From: Triglochin maritima | Lineage: Eukaryota > Streptophyta > Magnoliopsida > Alismatales > Juncaginaceae | Direction of reading: 5' to 3' | DNA: 64,000 nt | Assembly (NCBI GenBank): GCA_963682175.1 | Contig: OY821772.1 | Location: 60,472,925-60,536,924, forward strand | Part shown: positions 1 to 11,191 of the stretch, piece after piece | Layout of the letters: every line of letters begins with the position of its first letter | Position numbering within the stretch: position 1 is the first letter of the stretch | Program-made: the position numbers and the translations under genes | Notes under the pieces: generated by a model | Seen by the model: only the letters and a program-made list of their open reading frames with translations | Databases searched by the model: none | Told to the model about the DNA's origin: nothing

Positions 1-51
1 TTTAAGGAGCAGAAGTTCACACAAACAAGTCAAGTTCCCGTAAGTTGCTCC

Positions 52-551
52 TAGGGGTGCACATGGGTCGGGTTTGGGTCTCAACCCGACCCAACCCGAA
101 ATTTTCGGGTTGGGAAAAAACCCAACCCAACCCGAACCCGAACCGGTTTGGGTTCAACCCAACCCGACCCAAAATTTTCGGGTTGGGTCGGGTTGGATCG
201 GGTTGAACCCGAATTTGGAATTTTTCTCCCAAACTTGGTCGGGTTCGGTCGACCGGTGCTTAAACGGTCGACCGGTGGCTTGAAAACCCGAAATTTTCGG
301 GTTGGAAACGGTCGACCGAGTGATGTTCGGTCGACCGGTTTATTTGGGAAAAAATAAAAAAAATAAAAAAATCGGGTTCGGGTTGGGTTGGGTCAACCCG
401 ACCCTCTCAACCCGAACCCGACCCGAAAATTTGGGTTTTTGATTTTCCCAACACGGCCCGACCCGAACCCCTCTCCAACCCAACCCAACCCGACCCGACC
501 AGTCGGGTTCGGGTTGGGTTTCGGGTTGAACCCAACCCATGTGCACCCCTA
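52..551. mobile_element. hAT-like MITE rich in CCCAACCCGAA repeats
   Basis: The ends are near-perfect inverted repeats: TAGGGGTGCACATGGGT on the left and its complement ending in ACCCCTA on the right. The TAGGGGTG start is typical of plant hAT termini. The 8 bp outside each end (GTTGCTCC and GTTCCCTA) match only partly, so the target duplication is decayed or the call of hAT is approximate. The interior is built of GGGTTGGG/CCCAACCC and CGGGTT/AACCCG words on both strands, so the whole element can fold back on itself. No coding capacity is credible. It also carries four copies of CGGTCGACCG. Confidence 0.7.
246..337. repeat. Four CGGTCGACCG palindromes
   Basis: Exact copies sit at 246-255, 265-274, 309-318 and 328-337, giving two pairs each with 19-bp start-to-start spacing. 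They lie in the middle of the MITE. The same 10-mer recurs in two solo LTRs elsewhere in the window. Confidence 0.9.
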
Positions 552-559
552 GTTCCCTA

Positions 560-1380
560 ATTTTTGTGTTTAGCTTTCCACCTCCTTATTTTAAGTCCAC
601 CCTTACACTTTTTTCAAGTGAGTGACATCTCAGCTTTTCATAATTTATCAAAAGTGGAAAGCTAAAGTTTGTGCATATGCATTTTTCACTGTCATTTCGC
701 ACAAGAATATTTTATTTCCTCGTAGAAATTTATATAATCTTGGCCAAAGTTGGGTTATTTGCATAAGCATCCATGCAGATTCTGATTTCATTAATATTTT
801 TCTGTAAGGTGGCTGAGTTACAATTTTATTTGTAAAAAAAAAAATTATTTTCTACCATTTCATAAGAAGATGGTGTTTATTTTTTGATAATTTAGATAGT
901 GTTAGGAATGTACATTGTGAAACCATTGCTATTGGAAGCTTGAATTTTAAGTTCTTATGAATATCAAATTGGAGCATTGTAAGAAAAGGATTTTTTTTTT
1001 GAAACTTAAGGAGATAAATAAACAAAAAAAAGATCTCTTGGAGCACGCTTTAAACTTTCTATATATGCGTGGGAAGAATCTCCCATAGTTAGGAATACTT
1101 TTAACGTATCATGTGTACATTATGACTTCATGTGAATACTTATTCAAAAAGACAATCCCTTAACTAACGTCCAAAATACATAATACATGTAACCTAATTG
1201 GTCTAATGACTAATTAAGTGGGGTTCAGACGCAAATTCCCTTACCAATTCCATAAATAGAATACGATTATTACGTAAACCACCTTAATTAAAATTAACCT
1301 TATCATTTATATAAAAAACTAACATCTAAAAATGTTTTCACGAAAAAATAAGAAATAAGAAAACCACACTCCACACCTTC
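560..1380. other. Intergenic, AT-rich, no gene seen
   Basis: Short frames occur on both strands but none has codon bias, splice context or a recognisable motif. The stretch probably includes the distal promoter of the DUF3527 gene. Confidence 0.6.
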
Positions 1381-3256
1381 CTTTTGTTCCAGTTCAAAAA
1401 CATCGCACGGTCGCACCTCACTCATCTCTCTCTCTCTAGTCTTTCCCACGAAGGCTGCAGCAGTAGTGGTAAGAACTGGTATTGCGGGTCCCACCAACTC
1501 AGAAACAAAAAAACCCACACAAACACATCCATTACAAACCAAAAACCAAACAAAGTAGTTTGTTTAAAAGCAAAACATTAGTGAGAAGCAAAACAAAAGT
1601 TGGTGGACAAAACTCGCTTCTTCTTCTGATTCTGTTTGCGATTCTCTCAAAGTTCCGCTCTTTATTTGTTAGTGTTTCCTGTCTTCCTTGCAACGGCTCT
1701 CTCGGCGCACGTTAGAGGGCACCAGGGGAAGGAGGGGGAGAGCCAAAGGTCGCACCTTTTTGGAACCAAATCACGAGAATCTTTGGTGGATTCTTTTCAA
1801 GGGTAAGTGGTCTTTTTTCTTTGGTTTGGTTTGGTTTGGTTTGGTTTGTGATGGGTTGATTCGATGTTGTGGTGTGGATTTTTCATTTTTTTTTTGTATT
1901 TCTGACAGTTGAAAATGGAGTTTTGTGTTGTTTGTTTGGCTTTTGGTTAATGTTTGGTTTCCATTGGGTTAATGTTTTGATTTTCAGTTTTGCTTGTGCT
2001 TTTAGATTTAGTGCTTTTGAGTTTGTTGTGTCTAGATTTGATGCAATATGTGATTTTTCGTAAGGATTTTTCTCCCTTGTTGTCCATTAAAACTAAAGTT
2101 CGCTAATCTGCTTTAGTTTTTGTATTTTGGGTACCGAGAAAATGCTTAAAGCTGTCATTTTTACTCTCTTTTTTGCAAAAAGAACTTTAACCCAAAAAAA
2201 AAGAAGACTTGAAATTCAAGTGACTTTTTTCACATTTGACTGGTAAAGTGGTGGTTGGAGAACATGTGGTTTAGATGTTGGGTACTCTGTGGAATTTTTG
2301 TTGTTTTTGTCTTGTGGGTACTCTCAAAATGTGGAAGGTGTCATTTTCACAATCTCTTCTTGGAAAGCCTCTCTACTATGTAACTAACTGAATTCAAATG
2401 GTTTTTCTGCTATTTTTGAGTTACAATTGCATAGGTTGAAACTAGAGTTTGCTGCTCTACTGCCATCCGGGGTAGTGACTAGTGAGGGAATGTTGAAATT
2501 CGCCATTTTATTTTATCAATAGCTTCGAAGTTGGAAATTGGAAATCCAGTGGTTATCCATGGGCTGTAGAGGGTAGATGGATTTCCTGGTTCAGCAGGGT
2601 CCAATTTTTCAAGGGGTTTTCTTCTTTGTTTCTGGCAGTGGTAGGTAAGAATTTGGCACCCTCCAGTTTGGTGGCACCCATACAAAGTACATCTCTACTC
2701 TACTTAAGGACAAGGACCATGAAAACCAAAACAAAATAAAACAGATGGAGCAATGATTTGATCATTTGAATGGACTTCACTTCGTCCTTTTAATTAATGA
2801 TTTGGTTGGTTTGGTTGCCTATATTGATATTCTCCTGTAACGGAAGGTATGTTCTTCTTAGCGTTTACTGCTTGGAACGACAATACCTGAACCTGTGAGG
2901 GTCACTAACCCAGTTGTTCAATTTTACAACAATGCTACAACTGAAGATGTTTCTTCACTTTCTTAACCTGTCTGTTGAACTATTTTATTTGTTTCTCCAC
3001 GTCATTTTCTTCTGAGCTAGCTTTGTTCTGTATTTCTTTTCTTTGTTTAGTAGAACTATTTCGTAGTTTAAACGTATCAGTTTCTCAGATCTCTCACGTA
3101 ATTATGTATTATAAACAATTGATAACATATTCACATATTTTGTAATTCCTAAGCTAAACGCCATGCTTGTAATTGATTTGATTTGTGCTCTTGTATCGAA
3201 TTCATGTTTTTTCATGCTTCTAGCAGTTTAGTGGTTTAATTAAATTGGGTGCTGAT
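1381..3256 (+). promoter_or_regulatory. Probable 5'UTR and UTR intron of the DUF3527 gene
   Basis: A CT-rich leader-like stretch (about 1421-1440 and 1615-1690) precedes a good donor, CAAGG|GTAAGT, with the exon ending at 1802. A matching acceptor TCTAGCAG ends at 3226, about 30 bp before the start codon. The intron is therefore about 1.42 kb (1803-3226) and T-rich as plant introns are. Two-exon leaders of this kind are common in plant genes. The transcription start cannot be placed from sequence alone. Confidence 0.55.
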
Positions 3257-4901
3257 ATGCGCTTTCTGCTGAATAGGAAGGCAATGGAGGAAAAAATCGC
3301 AAACATGCAACAAGAACATGAAGAAAAGTGTGATGGGCCTATGTGCTTTAATGAGTCCGAGTGTTACAATTCTGCTTCTGATGGCAAACAATGCGTTGTT
3401 TCTCGAAAATTCCTCCCAAAATCATCGTTCCAGAATCAAGCAAGGTGTAATCTCACACTCGAGAATTTTATCGGCATTGACGGAGATATAGCAAAGAATT
3501 GCTTTGGTATTGTAGATATTGCACCAGAATGTTGTCTGACAGTATATGCCACCTTACCATTTGATCTAACCATGAAAATGAGAATTTTAGAAAGCATAAA
3601 ATTGCAGAGTAGTAAGACGAGTAGTGCAGATGTCTCCAGCTACTTTCTTGCTCGATACGCTGCGATGTCGTTACGACCTCTGAAGGCTATCTTCGGCCCA
3701 ACTGTAACATTGGGTTATTCAAGGAAAGACAAAAAATCTTCTCCTATCTACTTGGACGAACAGGGTAGCATTGCAAGCTCAGAAGTAGAAAATTCGGAAG
3801 ATGGTAGGGAGTCCAGTTTCACGGATTCACCGAGTTCTTCGTCCCGTGTTTATGTTTTACCAAATAAATCGGCAGAAGAAATGGCACAACAACATGTGAG
3901 ATGGCTGTCAGGGTCAAACATGTCCGATCTCGTGTCTGTTTCCTGTACAAGTGGGATATCCACTTATTCCTACAGGTCAGAATTGTATGAGAATTATCCT
4001 CTTTCGAAAGGACTGTTGCGTCGCATATGGAAGAATGGTGTTCCTTACTATGCGTTTCTGGTGGCTGGGGATACAGATGTTATTTACATAGCTAGCCCGT
4101 GGAAGGTTAACAAGTCAGACAACAATAACATTGACTATGTGTACATGTTTCATGCTGGGAAGAATCGGCAAAAACGAGAGCATGCCACCAATGCATCTCG
4201 TTTTGTCGGCAAGATGAAGGTGTCAAGTTGTCTATCATTCAGCCACAACAGATCCAAAGTCGTGGAGACCGAGTGTGTTCTACTCGGTAGTAGTGAAGAT
4301 TGTCAGAAGAAAACTAAAACCACAATCACTACTACTATGAGACATAGGGGTTTGTCGAACAACCTAAAGAATATGTTCAAGCCACAATCATCAAATTCTA
4401 GAAAAAGTACCGAGAGGTCTGCAGAGATCAATTTAGATCTTGAGAAATTTTGTCATCCACCATCAATGAACGAGCTAAATGATATGCATCCAGGTCTTGA
4501 ACTTGCTGCGATTGTCGTGAGAAATCATCGGAACAATAGCAAAAAGGAAAGGACAGTTGGTGGATGGGGCCTCAAATTTCTTGAGAAGATTATGGACTCT
4601 GATGACCATTCTTCCGCTGATTTATCAGTTAATCTGGGAGTTGCGGCAGTTGAAAATGGAGTTACCAGAAGCTTAAATGTTTTAATCCCAGCGGGATTAC
4701 ATGTCACCCCTTTGACGGAAGCTGTGGGACCATCTAGTCTAGTAGAAAGATGGAGGACTGGTGGGCTATGCGATTGTGGTGGTTGGGACGTGGGGTGCCC
4801 TCTTGCTGTACTTCAAAGCAGAAATGGTACGGAAGACAATTTTCAGCGTGAATTATCGCACAATACCTGGAACATTGTTGACCTATTCAGAGAGGTGTGT
4901 T

Positions 4902-4955
<54 letters not shown>

Positions 4956-5527
4956 TTTAAATAATCTAAAATGTTAATAATAACTGAATATGTTCTTTAG
5001 AATCATACTACTTGTTTTGCTGTTGTCTCTGAAAAGTGTAAGAGCTTAATGTTCAATTTCGATATAATGTTCTTCTCCTAAGGGTAATGAAGAACATTAA
5101 ATGTAGTATCTTTTCCTGACGTTCCCTTGCTCATTCTTAGTTTTTATCTCGTCCAACTGAATAGGAAGTAGTAGTGCATTCACTAGACAACAACAAAAAC
5201 AAAGCCTTTTAATCCCAAACTAGTTGGGGTAGGCAGTGTCACTAGAATGTCAAATATAAATTAAACATCATTTTTGTTCTCTTTTAGGCAATGATGAATC
5301 TTGAACGTGTATTTCATTTCAATTTCGCATTTGATGGGTTTTTTTTGAAAAAATCCATAAATGTTTTGCAGGGTGGAAAACAAGAGGAGCCATCTTTCAG
5401 CATAATGAACATACAACAAGACTTGTATGAAATATATTTCCATCCAAAACTCTCAGCACTTCAATCATTCTCAATAGGTTTGGCTCAAATTCACACACAG
5501 ACACCATCTCTCTGCCCAGACTTTTAA
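3257..5527 (+). CDS. DUF3527 domain protein
   Basis: Two exons, 3257-4894 and 5372-5527, joined in phase 0 (donor GAG|GTGTGT, acceptor TTTGCAG|GGTGG), give 597 residues. The C-terminal third carries the plant DUF3527 signature: a GWGLKFLEK-type stretch near residue 440, VLIPAGLH near 475, then ERWRTGGLCDCGGWDVGCPL around residue 505. The second exon supplies the family ending with SALQSFS. The N-terminal half is Ser-rich and low in conservation. I chose the ATG at 3257 because the frame upstream has no ATG. The family is plant-specific and its biochemical role is unknown; no transmembrane segment or signal peptide is visible. The gene looks intact. Certain about family, unsure about the exact start. 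Confidence 0.9.
4905..4950 (+). repeat. (CT)n microsatellite beside a splice donor
   Basis: About 22 uninterrupted TC units begin 10 bp after the donor of the DUF3527 intron. Length variation here would change the pyrimidine content next to the 5' splice site. Confidence 0.9.
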
Positions 5528-6018
5528 AATCAAGTTCCAGTTCAGCAAACACTTTGTTGATTTTGGGAACTATTATTTTTTATCAACTCATAAGGAAACA
5601 AGAATAGCTTATATGGAGTGTAAGTGCATTTGTTTTCATGTATATTTATTTATAGTGTTGGTCGTTTTTACCATTGTAATTGTAAGCCTTTTATATGTAA
5701 TTACGTATTATCCTTTTGTGAAGGGAGGTGTTTACAGTATACAGCTTGTTTAGTAGCTCTTCATTTGTAATTTATCTATCATCAATTGATACTCTAGAAC
5801 TTTTCAACTGATGGCAGTTATCATGTTATTGTTTTGTTAATGGTGTGATTGGTGTTCATTCTGTCATAACATGTTATGTAGACGAACTGTAGTAAGGAAA
5901 AAACACATGAAAAATCAAAATTCAAATCCTGTCACTTCTGAACTCAGCATCGTCTTCTCTATTTTCAAATGCAAAAAAGGTTTCGTACTTTTATGTAATG
6001 GAGTGGAAGGTTGAGAAA
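5528..6018. other. 3' flank of the DUF3527 gene
   Basis: AT-rich sequence with TTGTAA/TATGTAA words of the kind used in plant 3' ends around 5650-5700. No other gene is seen. Confidence 0.5.
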
Positions 6019-6339
6019 TTAGAGCACAATTAACAGCACCCGGGGTACGTCCTGTACTATCTTTATGTCACGTCAGTTCACCCAACTCACTCAAAAAACT
6101 CTTACTCATGTTCGGGCTACCTCCATGCACCATATACTCTCTTTTCTCCACATCATTTCTTAATTAAACAATTTTAATTCTCACATAACATTTAACAAAT
6201 TACATTTTATATAATTCTAATTATAATTACATTATAATTCTAATTCACGATATAATTAATATTAATTAACAATAATAATTATTTATTAATAATATTATTC
6301 ACTATTAAACCACAAAAAATTGAATATTTGAATATTTGA

Positions 6340-6490
6340 AACGCGCGTGAATACTATACACGTGAATGTACAGTATACGCGTACGTGAAAAGTAATCCGC
6401 GTAATTACACAGTATACACGTGAAAGAAAAGTAGTCCGCGTCAATGTATAGTATACGTGTGCGTGAAAAGTAATCTGTGTGACTGCACAA
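6340..6490 (+). promoter_or_regulatory. Tandem ACGTG-containing repeats upstream of a TATA box
   Basis: Roughly three to four degenerate copies of a unit of about 45 bp carry CACGTGAA, TACGCGTACGTG or TACGTGTGCGTG followed by AAAAGTAATCCGCGT. They end about 15 bp before CTCTATATATACC (TATA box near 6505). G-box and ABRE-type cores contain ACGTG, so this looks like a promoter of the element's frame. Function is inferred. Confidence 0.5.
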
Positions 6491-6571
6491 TGTCTAATTT
6501 TTCTCTCTATATATACCTTACACAAAACACAACTTACATCTCATATCTCTTCCACAAAACAAAACGTTGCA

Positions 6572-6906
6572 ATGTCTTCTCCAGATTACAACCGTTCCCC
6601 CTCGTCCACAATCAAATCCGTGTCCACGCTATCCACAAGGATACCATCACGTATATTTTACCAACAACCATTCCAACAACCAGACTTCTCCCACTACGCA
6701 CCGTCATTCCCACCACCGGACCAAAACTCACCATTCCCACAATTCTCCAAGCAGGAGGAGTTAGCGGAAAGGAATTTCCAGAGGCATTTAAAAAAACTAA
6801 GTTGGACATGCTTCACTCTCTGACGAGGAAGGACAACCTGACGGAGAAGGATCAAAACGTAATCGATAAACTCCTCGCCTGGGCAGAGGAGAATCAGTAC
6901 GTGTAG
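6572..6906 (+). pseudogene. Frameshifted small ORF of the Harbinger-like element
   Basis: An ATG at 6572 follows a TATA box and an AC-rich leader (ACAAAACAAAACG). The frame encodes a Pro/Phe/Gln-rich N terminus. It leaves frame at the A-run near 6790; a second frame then runs through a charged helical tail (LTEKDQNVIDKLLAWAEEN) to the stop at 6906. Together they would make about 110 residues with one slip in the A-run. Pro/Phe/Gln-rich starts occur in plant PIF/Harbinger ORF1 products, but no Myb/SANT domain remains. Identity is inferred from context. Confidence 0.45.
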
Positions 6907-7254
6907 TTTGTTGTACTCCGTATTTCGTATGATTTGTATTTCCCTTAGTTTGTATTTCGTGTTGTTGTAGTCTGTATGGTTAGTATTTCGTATGGTTTGT
7001 ATTTCATTTAACATCTGTTTCGTGTGGTTGGTTGTAGTTCGTATTTCAGTATTATTAATGTATTGTTCTTATGGTATTGTCGTATTAATATATATTCTAT
7101 TTTAAATGTTAAATATGGATTTACATTTGTTTATTTAATGTATATATTTCAAATTTTATTCCATTAATTACACCAAAAATTATTACCCCCACATTAGTAA
7201 CAATTACTCAATCCATTAATAACAAAACCTCAACTAAATATGTATATAATCGAC

Positions 7255-7428
7255 GAGGGGGGGGGGGGGGGGGGACACGTGCCCCCCACCCGAGGGTGCC
7301 CCGGGCGTCTGCCCGGAACACCAACGCCTGGGTGGGCGTTCCGGGCGGGCACCCGAGGGGCGCCCACCCCGTTAAAGGGGTGCGCCCGACCCAAGCGCTC
7401 GGGCGAGGCACCTCCGTTAAGGGTGCCC
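7255..7428. repeat. GC-rich segment with a G-run
   Basis: A homopolymer of about 20 G (7257-7275) leads into a very GC-rich segment made of GGGCG/CGCCC words in both orientations. It sits next to the right terminus of the Harbinger-like element and contrasts with the AT-rich surroundings. No coding role is likely. Confidence 0.6.
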
Positions 7429-7431
7429 TTA

Positions 7432-9240
7432 GTAGCCCGTCAACTTTCTCTCCGATCCAGGAGAATAATGGAGAGAGAGTGAGGAAGTAAGAAGTTCGTT
7501 TTTTTATATTTATATTTATAATTATAATTATTAAATTAAATTTGTTTTTTTTTCACAAACAAAAGAAAAAACGTTCTTGAAGTATTTGTGGTACAAGCAT
7601 AGAGATTCCATCTTATATGTTTTATTTACTTGATTCCAGAGCAATCGATTTGTTAGATTTATGTTCTCCTATTATTACTTTTACCCAATGTTTGGATGGG
7701 AGGGGATCCAACCCTCCTCTCATCATTGAGCGTCTACGGTCGGATGATGTCATCCAAATATGGAGATGGATTACTAGGAGTTGGGCTATCAGCACGACAA
7801 TCGAAATATATTGTGTATTGAGATGAAAAATCTCATGGGAGGAGTTTCAAGTAACTCTTCAACTTGTTGGATTTTTGTGACGATTTTACACAGTTGATTC
7901 CAACATATATTTGTATGAGCTTTTATTTAATCAAAGTCCGGGGCATTTTGGGGATTTGCTTCAACAAAACTGTCAAGACATATGAGCTCCCAAAAACATT
8001 CTTCCCATCCAAACAACTCCCAACTTCTGGAAAAGAAGGTGCTCTTGATCAACATTCTCATAAATTAGCTTCCTACGAGAAGCTCATGTCTCACCGTCCC
8101 ATCCAAACTAAGTCTTAGTTAGACCAGAATCGTAGAATGTTATTTATTTATTATTTATAAAAAATGTTACCTGATTGTTAAATATTAGCTGGAATCATAT
8201 AACTGATAAAGGCACAACTACTTGAATACAAATGAGCGGTGCTTCGGTTAAATCAGCATGGTAAAATGTTTTATTTTCTCTCTACGAGATAGAGAAACTT
8301 GTCTCTATTAAATAGAGAGAAAATGAAGAAATTAAATTCTTTTTGGCAATCGTGTCGCGTGCTAATCACGTCGTGTCAAGTCGTATATATAAGTTCTGTG
8401 TGCTATGCCGTATCCGACACATTTAATAATTGTGTTGCTAGACTTCTGCGTATCCAATACGTTTGTAATTAGTTGCAATATCCAATCCATTTATACACGA
8501 TTATTAAACGGATTACTTCGTGTAGACGTTTAACATGACTACTGTTTACACCATTAAATAATAATTCATACACAATTAGTTCTATTTATTACACGAATAT
8601 CGAATTACATGATTGCATGTCACCCGTTCATTATAATTTATAACTTATATATTACTTGTAGACTTGTCGGTATTAGCCGTGTAGTATTCGTAATTGTGTA
8701 CTTAATTATCTGATTACTTATCGTGTCTTAATCATGTTAATCGTTTTTACAGCAGAAATCCATATCCCATTTAATAATCGTATTGTCATATTCAACTCAT
8801 TTATTAATTGTGTTCAAATTCTCAATCTATATCTGCTAAGTTCGTATCGTTTTCGTACTTCGTGTATAATTGACGGTCATTTTTTTTTCGGTTTGCTATC
8901 CAAACCCATGTATCGAAATGATTTAGTACACAAACTGTAAAGTAAAATATCGAAGAACCAGATATGAATGTGAAACAGATGTCATCTGACGTCTGGGGGT
9001 TTTTCTTCAACTTTTTTGGTGCATATCACAAGTGAGACAAACGAAAATAGTGTTTAGGGTTTTCATCAAGTTGGCCGATATTTGCGCGATCTAACTTTAT
9101 TTGTGCGGTGGATGGGACTTCAGTCTGCTTTTTTGGAACTTCGTCTACATGTAGAACGACAGGTCCAGTGCATGGGGATATATGGTTTACTGTACTTGTA
9201 TGTACGGTTACAATTTTGCTTGCTTATATGCTTGTGACAC
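7432..9240. other. Intergenic; possible small MITE and degenerate repeats
   Basis: No gene is seen. GTTTGGATGGGA at 7690 and TCCCATCCAAAC at about 8096 form a perfect 12-bp inverted pair that may bound a MITE of about 420 bp. From 8340 to 8880 there is a degenerate field of CGTGTC, CACAATTA and ATTTAATAATTGTG words, probably an eroded transposon. Confidence 0.4.
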
Positions 9241-9243
9241 TTA

Positions 9244-9694
9244 GGTCATCACTAACCATGACCTGGACGACATAATCATCAGCTCTCTATCTCTCTTCAA
9301 AATCAGCTTACTCTCTCTTCCACATCAGTTTTCACATTCCTCAACGCACTTTCTTCTCTTTCCTATACTATTCACATCTTAACCACAACCCACAACAACC
9401 TATTTTTCTCCTCCACGTCATTTCGGACTCAATCTTGGTTAAAATTTAAAAAAATTCTAAAAAATTAAAACAATTATAAAACGTATTTTCAAACAAAATT
9501 TTTTTAAAAAAACTCAAACAAAAAATTCAAAAAATCAAAACAAAAACAAAACAAAAAAAACAGAAATTAATAAAATAATGGACGACCTGGTCGACAACCC
9601 GGTCATCCACGACCTTGATTTTACGGGGTTAAAAAAGGAAAGGTGAGGTCGTCAGGTCGTTCACGACCTCAAAAAATGACCGTAACGGATGCTC
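9244..9694. mobile_element. Tourist-like MITE, copy 1
   Basis: Flanked by TTA at 9241-9243 and 9695-9697. The left end is GGTCATCACTAACCATGACC; the right end, read inward, is GAGCATCCGTTACGG. The interior contains CTCTCTTC-rich and CACGACCT sequence. It is inverted relative to the next copy, with which it shares the central TTA. Non-coding. Confidence 0.85.
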
Positions 9695-9697
9695 TTA

Positions 9698-10095
9698 GAG
9701 CACCACGAACGGTGTTCTTTTTGGGTCGCGGTTGAAGATACCCTGGGTCGTGCAAAGCATCTTTTACTTAACGGGTTAAAATCAAGGTCGTGCCCAGGTC
9801 GTGGATGACCGGGTCGTCGACCCGGTCGTCCATTATTTTATTATTTTATTATTATTATTATTATTATTATTTTGATTATTTTTTGATTTTTTACCAAAAT
9901 GGACCCCAAAATGATGCGGAGGAGAGAGATATGTTGTTGTGGGTTGTGTTGGGTTGTGGTTAAGAGGTGAATAGTGTAGGAAAGAGAGAAAAATGGGTTG
10001 AAGAAAGAGAAAACTGACGTGGAAAAGAAAAAAAAATTGATTTTGAAGAGAGAGAACTGATGATTAAGTCGTCCAGGTCATGGTTAGTGATAACC
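9698..10095. mobile_element. Tourist-like MITE, copy 2, inverted
   Basis: Starts GAGCACCACGAACGGTG immediately after TTA 9695-9697. It ends in GGTCATGGTTAGTGATAACC followed by TTA at 10096-10098. Its body is the reverse complement of copy 1 (GGTCGTGGATGACCGGGTCG, GTTGTGGGTTGTG, AGAGAGAACTGATGATT). An (ATT)n microsatellite lies at about 9834-9872. Confidence 0.85.
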
Positions 10096-10098
10096 TTA

Positions 10099-11191
10099 TA
10101 TGATGTTTCCATGGTTAGGTATATATTACTTCAAAAGTAATATACTTTTTTCAATTTTATATTGAAAAATAATTATATCTTTTACCATTCATGTTTACTA
10201 ACACAATTCAACCTTTACTTACATATTAGGATTCCTATAATTGATGTAATTTTAATTTATGTACATTCAGTTAAGAAAACTGGAAGTTGTATTCACTCTG
10301 TAATTAAATTATGGAAGTAGAGCAGTTTATATATTTTTTTCGTTTTAACTACATTACTTCATGGAGGATTTAATCTAAGTTAACTACGAAGGATTCGATT
10401 TTTTTTTAATTCTACAGACGCCACTGAAGTTTGCATAATCGTTGGAACATGACCTCGGTTACAAGTAATAGTTTGTTGAAACTCTGATGAATTCATTGTT
10501 AATTTTTTAAAATTATATACAAAAATAATGTTTAAATCTCCTTGTTACCAAATAATGTAATTCGATCACATCGAAATAATGCAGCCGGACTGTGATCCAA
10601 TCACAAAATCAAAATTTCATGCAATTATATATTTTGCCGGGTCAAGTACTTATGTGTTGTGTACCTGTAAATCTGTTTCTCCAATCTCTGGTCATGAATA
10701 ATATGATAATGTTGTAAAAGAACAACAAATTAGGGAGTACTTGACTTTTCTATATGCACAGGAATATAATGTCATACAAGGTGGGTCGGTTGCTTCACTG
10801 TAGCCAGTAGCAGCACTAAATCCTTGTAAAAACTTGAAATATGACATTACATGAATTGGTTCAATAGCCCAGTTTGATCAAACCTTGCACACAGCTAGGT
10901 TCAATGTGTCGGTTTGTTATCCCCACAGATGCAAACAACTCCACAACTAACATGCTGGTAACTCATCCCTAAAGATCGTTGCCTTGTATCCTGACTTGCC
11001 GAGGAATGTAATTAGATTTGGTGTTCATATACTTCCCCTTTCATAAATTAATATGTAACACAATAAAGTAGGAAGGGCACTTTTACCTGAATAATTTGAA
11101 CAAGCATCACCATCATAAGTAGCAAACAGAAAATTTGCAGCTTGGATGTGTTCTATGGTAATAATGGATCTGAGGGGCCTTGAGGTTGAAA
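10099..11191. other. Intergenic, 3' flank of the reductase gene
   Basis: AT-rich with no supported gene on either strand. The part nearest 11191 is the expected 3'UTR of the minus-strand reductase. Confidence 0.5.

Larger units (their letters stand above)
6022..7428 (+). mobile_element. PIF/Harbinger-like deletion derivative
   Basis: TTA trinucleotides flank the segment (6019-6021 and 7429-7431). The termini are partly matching inverted repeats: GAGCACAATTAACAG on the left, and GGGCACCCTTAACGG read from the right. TTA target duplication plus G(A/G)GCAC..TTAAC termini are typical of the Tourist/PIF group. Inside are a promoter-like region, a TATA box near 6505 and a short damaged frame. No DDE transposase is present. 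The terminal repeats share only about 60% identity, so the element is old or the boundaries are off by a few bases. Confidence 0.5.

Noticed and set aside
7240..7490. Pro/Gly/Arg-rich frames in the GC-rich segment
   Set aside because: Any frame is open in such composition; no motif and next to a transposon end.
8340..8940. CGTGTC/CACAATTA field as a CRISPR-like or satellite array
   Set aside because: Spacing and sequence are irregular and the genome is eukaryotic; more likely an eroded transposon.
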